Positions 1-4,649 of a DNA stretch of 8,658 nucleotides are shown one piece after another; the first letter of the stretch is position 1; every line of letters begins with the position of its first letter. The stretch lies in contig JAHKKQ010000088.1 of NCBI GenBank assembly GCA_020027805.1, positions 1 through 8,658 on the forward strand. The letters run 5' to 3'. The notes under the pieces are model-generated. The model worked only from the letters and a program-made list of their open reading frames with translations. It did not search any database and was not told the origin of the DNA. The translations under genes and the position numbers were made by a program. Origin of the DNA: Candidatus Dadabacteria bacterium. Lineage in GTDB: Bacteria; Desulfobacterota_D; UBA1144; Nemesobacterales; UBA2774.

Positions 1-426
1 GTCCTCGTCGGCACGGGTGCCAGAATGCGCGTAGCCGGTGAAACGCTCAAGACAGTAAAAAACAACTATCAGTTATTCTGCGACATAGCGCCTTCGAGAA
101 TGATCGCCCCGGGCTCGCCCGAAGAGATAAGGAAGGAGTTCAGAGAGGACCTGCTCGATACGTCCCCGGAGGTATGCTACCGGGACTTGGTCGCGTGCGA
201 CGAGTTTGATCTCATGGACAGGGTGCATGAGATAAAGACGCCTGCATGCATCATCTCGGCAGATCTGGATATTCTGACCCCGCCAAAATACGGCGAGCAT
301 CTCAGGGACTCTATCATCGGCTCATCCTACTATCTCATTAAGGGCTCCGGGCATTTCATGATGCTTGAACAGCCCCTCGAATTCAACAGGATATTGTCCG
401 GTTTCTTAATGGCACTGGAGTCTTAG
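1..426 (+). CDS. Alpha/beta-fold hydrolase, C-terminal part (5' end outside window)
   Basis: The frame is open from the first base and ends at TAG 424-426, giving 141 visible residues; the N-terminal part with the nucleophile lies upstream. The visible part opens with VLVGTGARMRV, the strand and turn that typically follow the nucleophile elbow in alpha/beta hydrolases of the 'GTGARL' kind. The catalytic acid is probably the second Asp of SADLDILTPP (visible residue 90), and the catalytic His is in GSGHFMMLEQP (residue 118). Both match the usual GxxDxxTP and GHxxxxEqP family motifs. A helical cap domain lies between them (about residues 12-70). The substrate cannot be told from this part; hydrolases of this kind act on esters, lactones or C-C bonds of small molecules in the cytoplasm. 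No clear hairpin terminator follows the stop. Confidence 0.88.
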   Translation, partial: VLVGTGARMRVAGETLKTVKNNYQLFCDIAPSRMIAPGSPEEIRKEFREDLLDTSPEVCYRDLVACDEFDLMDRVHEIKTPACIISADLDILTPPKYGEHLRDSIIGSSYYLIKGSGHFMMLEQPLEFNRILSGFLMALES

Positions 427-463
427 CATAATTTTGAATCCCCGACCCCTCTAAATTCATCTA

Positions 464-492
464 TTGAAAATAAGCTCCTCTATATTTATATT
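464..492 (+). promoter_or_regulatory. Candidate sigma70-type promoter for the secreted protein gene
   Basis: A -35 like TTGAAA (464-469) and a -10 like TATATT (487-492) lie 17 bases apart, each matching consensus at five of six positions, in an A+T-rich stretch of otherwise G+C-rich DNA. The predicted transcript would start near 499 and have a leader of about 64 bases before GTG 563. The leader contains a tiny ORF (ATG GGC TAA, 511-519) directly after a purine-rich GAGGGGG. Confidence 0.5.
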
Positions 493-562
493 AAATAATT
501 GAGGGGGCGGATGGGCTAAAGGTCCCTTTTGATTAAAATATCAGGGATTGAGGTAAGTTAGG

Positions 563-1099
563 GTGAGGCTCTCAATTTCATTAATAGCTGCGCTGATGGT
601 TTTCGGGTCCGTAGCGGGCTCTCAAAGCGCCGATTTCAGCGTAGAAAATGCCGATAATCCTTCCGGTTTAGGGGCCGAACAGTCCTGCTACAATTACACT
701 TTCATCGATAGTAATTCCGTACGGGGCACCCTGCTCGAAAAAGAGCGGATGGACTCTTCTCCGGACAAACCGGACTCTGTCTCGTACGACGCCGTTTCAA
801 ACCTCTGCAAGCCCAAAAACACGCGGCTGCTGGCAGTCATCGAGAATGACGACGCTCCGGTCAGTGAACCCGGCGATTCGGAGATTTCGAGCGACGAAAC
901 TTCGCTTCTGCCTGATCCTCAAATAGCGTTTATTGAAGACGGCAAATTGAATTTCGAGCAGCTTCAATCTAAAGAAACAATTTTTTACGGCGGCCTCGTT
1001 CCTTTCGTCGCCATACACGACGCCGATCTGGAGACCGAAGACCATTTTTTCAACCCGGAAAGCTTTTCCCTCTTCCTGTATTTCAAAAAGAAGTTCTGA
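563..1099 (+). CDS. Small secreted acidic protein of unknown function
   Basis: This is a 178-residue protein that I do not recognise as a known family. It starts with GTG, preceded by GAGGT at 550-554 with an 8-base gap. The next in-frame ATG (596) would remove most of the signal peptide, so the GTG is preferred. Residues 1-23 form a classical Sec signal: MRLS, a hydrophobic core, then VAGSQSA, with likely cleavage somewhere at residues 19-23. The mature part is strongly acidic, low in complexity in places (about 93-117, rich in D, E, S and P), and has only two cysteines (42 and 82), which could form one disulfide. The last 12 residues switch to alternating aromatic and aliphatic residues and end in FKKKF. 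A C-terminal Phe after an amphipathic strand resembles outer-membrane signals, but the rest shows no barrel-like strands. Likely periplasmic or extracellular. The gene stands alone with its own promoter. Confidence 0.75.
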   Translation: MRLSISLIAALMVFGSVAGSQSADFSVENADNPSGLGAEQSCYNYTFIDSNSVRGTLLEKERMDSSPDKPDSVSYDAVSNLCKPKNTRLLAVIENDDAPVSEPGDSEISSDETSLLPDPQIAFIEDGKLNFEQLQSKETIFYGGLVPFVAIHDADLETEDHFFNPESFSLFLYFKKKF

Positions 1100-1170
1100 T
1101 CGCTTCGATAATCCGGGTCTGCAGGCCTCCTTTTGAGTATCCCTCTGAAAGTAATCTTTCTGCTGCTCCC

Positions 1171-1198
1171 TTTACTAGAAGCGCTATTTTGTTAAAAT
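1171..1198 (+). promoter_or_regulatory. Candidate promoter of npdG
   Basis: TTTACT (1171-1176, four of six to the -35 consensus) and TAAAAT (1193-1198, five of six to the -10 consensus) are spaced by 16 bases. Transcription would begin near 1205, leaving a short leader of about 20 bases before the start codon. An 11-base dyad AAGGCaGCCTT (1200-1210) sits at the predicted start point and could be a protein-binding site. Confidence 0.35.
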
Positions 1199-1246
1199 AA
1201 AGGCAGCCTTATAAACGGGAGATGAAAATGAAAATAGCGCTTTTAG
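1175..1246. repeat. 16-base inverted repeat flanking the npdG ribosome-binding site
   Basis: The arms 1175-1190 and 1231-1246 are reverse complements at 15 of 16 positions; 12 bases (1179-1190 with 1231-1242) are perfect, and the one mismatch would be a G:U pair in RNA. The 40-base interval holds the -10-like box, the Shine-Dalgarno sequence (GGGAG, 1217-1221) and the start codon, and the right arm lies inside the first codons of npdG. The left arm can alternatively pair locally (TATTTT 1185-1190 with AAAATA 1194-1199). Either a DNA operator pair or an RNA switch is conceivable. The predicted transcript start near 1205 argues for the DNA reading. Confidence 0.5.
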
Positions 1247-1887
1247 GCGGGACAGGCGATATTGCCGAGGGGCTCGTGCTCAGGTGGTCTAAAGCCGGAC
1301 ACGAGATCTTCATAGGTTCGAGGAGCGATGAAAAGGCGAAGGGCATCGCCGCCGAATATATAGAGAAATTAAAAGCCCTCGGGATCGAACCCAGTATACA
1401 CGGTATGCCGAACGCGGACGCGGCGAAACATGCGGAGGTCGTAATAATAAGCATTCCGCCGGAGCACGCGGCTGCGACCGTGAGTCAGATACGGGACAGC
1501 TTCACGGACCAGGTCGTCGTTACGCCGGTCGTTTCGATGAAGAGGGAGGGAAAGACGTTTCTGTTCAACCCCCCGGCCCAGGGGTCCTCGGCTCTCGAGA
1601 TAAAGGCGGCGCTGCCGGAAACGGCGAAGCTCGTTTCCGCATATCACAACCTGCCGGCGACGGAGTTAAGCGAAATAAACAAGACCCTCGATTATGACGT
1701 GGTCATATGCGGAGACGACGACGGGGCGAAGGGAGTCGTAAAGAAAATAACGGAGGATATCCCCAACCTCCGTGTTCTGGACGCGGGGTCATTGGAGGTG
1801 TCTGCGATGATCGAGTCGATGACTCCCCTTATAGTCAATCTCAATGTGAGATATAAACCGCAGCATTTTTCAGTAAAGTTCGTGTAA
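1228..1887 (+). CDS. npdG: NADPH:coenzyme F420 oxidoreductase (Fno/NpdG family)
   Basis: This 219-residue cytoplasmic enzyme passes hydride between F420 and NADP(H). Residues 5-16 (LLGGTGDIAEGL) form the Rossmann dinucleotide loop. GSR at 30-32 and Lys36 match the residues that bind the 2'-phosphate of NADP in the archaeal enzyme, so NADP rather than NAD is expected. The middle (AYHNLPATEL), the VICGDDDGAK segment, DAGSLE and the tail ESMTPLIVNLN all follow the NpdG family pattern over its full length. An in-frame ATG exists at 1222, but GGGAG (1217-1221) directly abuts it, while the spacing to ATG 1228 is 6 bases; 1228 also gives the usual MKIA-LGGTGD start. No F420 synthesis genes are in the window, so the cofactor's presence is inferred from this gene alone. 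It ends with TAA 1885-1887, convergent with yjbQ. Confidence 0.88.
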   Translation: MKIALLGGTGDIAEGLVLRWSKAGHEIFIGSRSDEKAKGIAAEYIEKLKALGIEPSIHGMPNADAAKHAEVVIISIPPEHAAATVSQIRDSFTDQVVVTPVVSMKREGKTFLFNPPAQGSSALEIKAALPETAKLVSAYHNLPATELSEINKTLDYDVVICGDDDGAKGVVKKITEDIPNLRVLDAGSLEVSAMIESMTPLIVNLNVRYKPQHFSVKFV

Positions 1888-1895
1888 GCCCTCTG

Positions 1896-1917
1896 GAGAC
1901 GGCCCCGGGGCCGTCTC
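1896..1917. terminator. 22-bp perfect palindrome between convergent genes, probable bidirectional terminator hairpin
   Basis: The sequence from GAGACGGCC to GGCCGTCTC is an uninterrupted G+C-rich palindrome, giving a 9-bp or longer stem with a CCGG loop in either transcript. It begins 8 bases after the npdG stop and its last base is part of the yjbQ stop codon (TAG, complement of 1917-1919). There is no T tract on either side, so it is not a canonical intrinsic terminator; it may instead block RNA decay or RNA polymerase run-through. Confidence 0.5.
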
Positions 1918-2336
1918 TACTCCCCGATGATCTGAAGAATGATGTCCCTCGTGCGCGGGCGGTTGTCGAAATCGACCACTATGATCTGCTGCCAGGTCCC
2001 GAGGAGGAGCTCGGAAGACGAAAAGGGCACCGTCAGGGAAGCCCCCTGGAGAGCAGCCCTCACGTGGGAATAACCGTTCCCGTCCCCCCACCTCGCATCG
2101 TGGTGATAACGGATGCCCCTGGGCGCTATCCTGTCGATAGCCTCCCTGAAATCCTGTATGGCTCCGCTCTCGTATTCTATAGTGGTAACCCCGGCGGTGG
2201 AGCCCGGTATGAACACAGTCACTATGCCGGAAGATATCCCCGAATCCCTCACGCTCTCCCCGACCTCGGACGTTATATCGACGAGGTCCGTTTCCCCCTT
2301 CGTGCGGAGCCTTATGCTGGTTGTTATCACGGCCAT
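1917..2336 (-). CDS. yjbQ: YjbQ/UPF0047 family protein (TIGR00149, secondary thiamine-phosphate synthase-type)
   Basis: A full-length family member of 139 residues. Family hallmarks are all present: GIVTVFIPGSTAGVTTIEYE (37-56), HHDARWGDGNGYSH (78-91) with the conserved His and Asp residues, and GTWQQIIVVDFDNRPR (113-128). The family folds as a small beta-rich trimer. Members can make thiamine phosphate weakly in vitro or in E. coli mutants, which gave the annotation, but the true cellular role is not settled. The start ATG is preceded by a perfect AGGAGG with a 6-base gap. That Shine-Dalgarno site overlaps the stop of the upstream MBL-fold gene, so the two are co-transcribed and probably translationally coupled. 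No other thiamine gene is nearby. Base composition matches the neighbours. Confidence 0.93.
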   Translation of the reverse strand: MAVITTSIRLRTKGETDLVDITSEVGESVRDSGISSGIVTVFIPGSTAGVTTIEYESGAIQDFREAIDRIAPRGIRYHHDARWGDGNGYSHVRAALQGASLTVPFSSSELLLGTWQQIIVVDFDNRPRTRDIILQIIGE

Positions 2337-2342
2337 GTTGCG

Positions 2343-2348
2343 CCTCCT
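2343..2348 (-). promoter_or_regulatory. Ribosome-binding site of yjbQ overlapping the upstream stop codon
   Basis: On the minus strand AGGAGG occupies 2348 down to 2343, six bases before ATG 2336. The TAG stop of the preceding gene is 2349 to 2347, so stop and ribosome-binding site share two bases. This arrangement favours re-use of terminating ribosomes. Confidence 0.85.
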
Positions 2349-3312
2349 AAAACAATCTTAACTGAGTCGGCTTTTCGAGCGGGACCGCTTCAAACCCCTT
2401 TTTTTGCAGCGCGTGCGCGAAACCGCTGCTATGAGCGCCCGTGAGGAAGACCTTTTCCGGGGCCACAGACTCGACGAATTTAATGAGATCCCTGAAACCC
2501 GCCCGGTTGCTGAGCGGAAAGACCTCGTCCGCCCCGTACAGGGTTTTAATATAGGATTTTTCGTCAGGCGCGGATTCGATTACCGCTCCGACTTTTTTAT
2601 CGCGTATATCCTCGACGCCTTTCAAACCTTCAAGCAGGGGAAACACGAGGACCCTGCCCTCTGCTTCCTTCCGTTTGTACAATTCGCAGCCCTTAAATCC
2701 GATGCCGAATTCCTCATATATCTTTATGAGTGCGAATATGGATTTATGGATGCCGAGCCTGTATCCCGCGTCCCCCAGCCGCTTGACCAGCTCCCCGGCC
2801 AGGCCGTGGGCCTCGGCCAGCAGTACGGGGACCGAGCCCGATGATAGCGAGCTGTCTATGAATTCCGAGAGCGAGTCTATCACCTCTTCTGACGGCGGGA
2901 ATTCGTATTTCGGTGAACCGTAGGTGCACTTCATGATTAGCATCGGACATCTTTTTACCCGCGCGGGCTCCGAAATGAGTGATTGCCTGAGATTTATGTC
3001 ACCCGTGTATATGATTGTCCTGCCGGCCTTCTGTATCTCTATCTGGGCCGAGCCCGGCATACATCCCGACGGTATCAGCTCGGCCTGGACGCTTCCGATC
3101 GTGAACGGCCTGTTATAAGGGCAGGCGAGCGCCACCGATTTCCCGACCCTCTTTTCGATTAGCCTCAGCGTCTCTGGTGTGGCGATAACCTTTTCGGAAG
3201 GGACGAATCTTCCAATATTGGCGTTAGATATGAAAGAAAATTTCGCCTTCTTTTCGGAATCGAACCAAAGGCTTGTTCCCCTTAAATGAATCCCCTTGTC
3301 GAACTCTATCAT
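2347..3312 (-). CDS. MBL-fold/beta-CASP exonuclease-family protein lacking the zinc-binding motifs (probable pseudoenzyme)
   Basis: A 321-residue protein of the COG1236-like (CPSF/RNase J-related, ligase-associated exonuclease-like) MBL group. Family landmarks in order: MIEFDKGIHLRGTSLWFDSE at the start, IATPETLRL, PYNRPFTIGS, PSGCMPGSAQIEI (82-94), IYTGDIN (101-107), TYGSPKYEFPP, FPLSNRAGFRDLI (265-277) and a C-terminal QLRLF. The metal ligands are gone. The HxHxDH motif reads N30-A-N32-I-G34-R35, the motif-3 His is Cys84, the usual Glu before T-Y-G is changed to give K128-C-T-Y-G, SDHAD reads S-N269-R270-A-G272, and the final HG is replaced by G-A. Only Asp105 of the usual ligands remains. 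The ORF is intact, so decay is unlikely. ATG 3312 is chosen because it matches the family N-terminus; it has no clear Shine-Dalgarno site. An upstream in-frame TTG (3354) would add 14 unusual residues. It is the first gene of an operon with yjbQ. Confidence 0.85.
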   Translation of the reverse strand: MIEFDKGIHLRGTSLWFDSEKKAKFSFISNANIGRFVPSEKVIATPETLRLIEKRVGKSVALACPYNRPFTIGSVQAELIPSGCMPGSAQIEIQKAGRTIIYTGDINLRQSLISEPARVKRCPMLIMKCTYGSPKYEFPPSEEVIDSLSEFIDSSLSSGSVPVLLAEAHGLAGELVKRLGDAGYRLGIHKSIFALIKIYEEFGIGFKGCELYKRKEAEGRVLVFPLLEGLKGVEDIRDKKVGAVIESAPDEKSYIKTLYGADEVFPLSNRAGFRDLIKFVESVAPEKVFLTGAHSSGFAHALQKKGFEAVPLEKPTQLRLF

Positions 3313-3364
3313 TAAACTGAAAATCAAGTGTACTTTCAAAGGTATGATTTGCAAGCTCGTAAGG

Positions 3365-3394
3365 CGTTCCGGTTGACAGGGGTTAACCGGAACG
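3365..3394. repeat. 10-bp perfect dyad in the divergent promoter region (operator candidate)
   Basis: CGTTCCGGTT (3365-3374) is mirrored by AACCGGAACG (3385-3394) around a 10-base centre. It lies between the divergent MBL-fold gene and the M42 peptidase gene and overlaps the -35 box and spacer of the rightward promoter. The 20-base centre-to-centre spacing places both arms on the same face of the helix, as expected for a dimeric repressor or regulator. Confidence 0.55.
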
Positions 3395-3402
3395 GTGATA
3401 AT
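3373..3402 (+). promoter_or_regulatory. Strong sigma70-type promoter of the M42 peptidase gene
   Basis: A perfect -35 TTGACA (3373-3378) is followed after 18 bases by GATAAT (3397-3402, five of six to the -10 consensus). The transcript would start near 3409, with a leader of roughly 56 bases to ATG 3465. The operator-like dyad covers the first two bases of the -35 and most of the spacer, so binding there should block RNA polymerase. Confidence 0.6.
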
Positions 3403-3464
3403 TCTTCTTATCCGTCCTTAAATCATTAAACTATTAGGAAAAATCTCACGAGGGAGCAACACGA

Positions 3465-4541
3465 ATGGATAAGACCGAATTACTTCTCAAGGAATTGACC
3501 GAATCCCACGGCGTCCCGGGCTATGAAGCCGACGTGCGCGAGGTAATAAGGAAATACATGAAACCCCTGGGCGCCATAAGCAAGGACAACATGGGGAGCC
3601 TCATTTGTAAAAAGCCCGGGAAGTCGGCCGAGCCAAAGGTGATGCTGGCGGGCCACATGGACGAGATAGGCTTCATGGTGAAGCACATATCGTCTGACGG
3701 TTTTATACGGTTTACGACTCTCGGCGGGTGGTGGGACCACGTCCTCCTCGGTCAGCGTGTTCTCTTGAAAACACATAAAGGCGACGTCATAGGGGTTATA
3801 GGGGCTAAGCCTCCTCACCTCCTGTCTCAGGAGGAGCGAACGAAACTTCTTCAGAGAAAGAATATGTATATAGACATAGGCTCAAGTTCCCAGAAGGAGG
3901 TCGAGAGAGCGGGCGTGCGCGTGGGGGACCCGGTCGTTCCCGTAAGTGAGTTCTCGGTGCTCGCCAATCCAAAGACCTACATGTCGAAGGCGTTCGACGA
4001 CCGCGTGGGGTGCGCCGTCGTCATAAAGGCGCTCGAGACCCTCCCCGCAAGCAGCCATCCGAATACGCTCTTCGGAGTTGCCACCGTTCAGGAAGAGGTC
4101 GGGGTCAGGGGAGCGAGCACGAGCGTCGAGATGGTGAGCCCGGACATCGCGATAATACTCGAGTCGGATATAGCGGGCGACGTGCCGGGGATAAAACCCG
4201 ACGAGTCATCGACCAAGCTCAACGGCGGGCCTTCGCTCCTGCTATACGACGCGCGTATGATACCCAATTTGAAACTCAGAGACCTTGTCGTGGATACAGC
4301 TAAAAAATCGAAGATACCGCTCCAGTTCACCACCATGGAAGGGGGAGCGACGGACGGCTCCGTCATACACCTCCATAAACACGGCGTACCCACTGTAGTG
4401 CTGGGCGTTCCCACGCGCCACATACACAGCCATAACGCGATAATCCACAGAAACGACTTCGATAACACGGTCAAGCTGCTGAAGGCGGTCGTACAGAGGC
4501 TCGATAGGAAAAAGGTGGATGAGATAAAATCGTTCGTGTAG
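3465..4541 (+). CDS. M42 family metallo-aminopeptidase (TET/endoglucanase-like)
   Basis: A 358-residue cytoplasmic zinc/cobalt aminopeptidase that trims N-terminal residues from peptides; family members assemble into hollow tetrahedral dodecamers. All expected metal ligands and catalytic residues are visible: His64 in AGHMDEIGF with Asp66, Asp179 in AFDDRVG, the catalytic Glu210 and ligand Glu211 in VQEEVGVRGA, Asp235 in LESDIAGD, and His321 in PTRHIHSHN. The PDZ-like dimerisation domain inserts at about residues 72-165. Length is normal for the family (about 340-370). ATG 3465 has GAGGGAG at 3450-3456, 8 bases upstream. The gene has its own promoter with an overlapping dyad and is divergent from the MBL-fold gene. 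Substrate preference (glutamyl, leucyl, lysyl) cannot be read from the sequence; older annotations often call such proteins cellulase or endoglucanase M without support. Confidence 0.95.
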   Translation: MDKTELLLKELTESHGVPGYEADVREVIRKYMKPLGAISKDNMGSLICKKPGKSAEPKVMLAGHMDEIGFMVKHISSDGFIRFTTLGGWWDHVLLGQRVLLKTHKGDVIGVIGAKPPHLLSQEERTKLLQRKNMYIDIGSSSQKEVERAGVRVGDPVVPVSEFSVLANPKTYMSKAFDDRVGCAVVIKALETLPASSHPNTLFGVATVQEEVGVRGASTSVEMVSPDIAIILESDIAGDVPGIKPDESSTKLNGGPSLLLYDARMIPNLKLRDLVVDTAKKSKIPLQFTTMEGGATDGSVIHLHKHGVPTVVLGVPTRHIHSHNAIIHRNDFDNTVKLLKAVVQRLDRKKVDEIKSFV

Positions 4542-4649
4542 TTCGTTACGGCGTATCGTTGGGGTCCCCGCTTCGCTCTGAATGGGCGATAAAAGCCCCG
4601 ACCCGGGCGTATCTCGTATTAGTAAATAACTGGTAAACTTAGAACCACT

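Noticed and set aside
1100..1170. Terminator after the secreted protein gene (CCGGG...GGCCTCCTTTT region)
   Set aside because: The bases do not form a continuous stem in front of the T run.
2064..2923. Plus-strand open frames opposite yjbQ and the MBL-fold gene
   Set aside because: Shadows of the minus-strand genes, whose products match known families over their full length.
3305..3335. Minus-strand TTGAAA and TTTAAT 17 bases apart near the start of the MBL-fold gene
   Set aside because: The -10-like box runs into ATG 3312, so transcription would begin after the start codon that fits the family; probably chance.
4561..4600. Possible terminator hairpins after the M42 gene (GGGC-N7-GCCC at 4584-4598; GGGG/CCCC at 4561-4569)
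   Set aside because: Stems are only four base pairs or lack a loop, with no following T tract; not strong enough to annotate.
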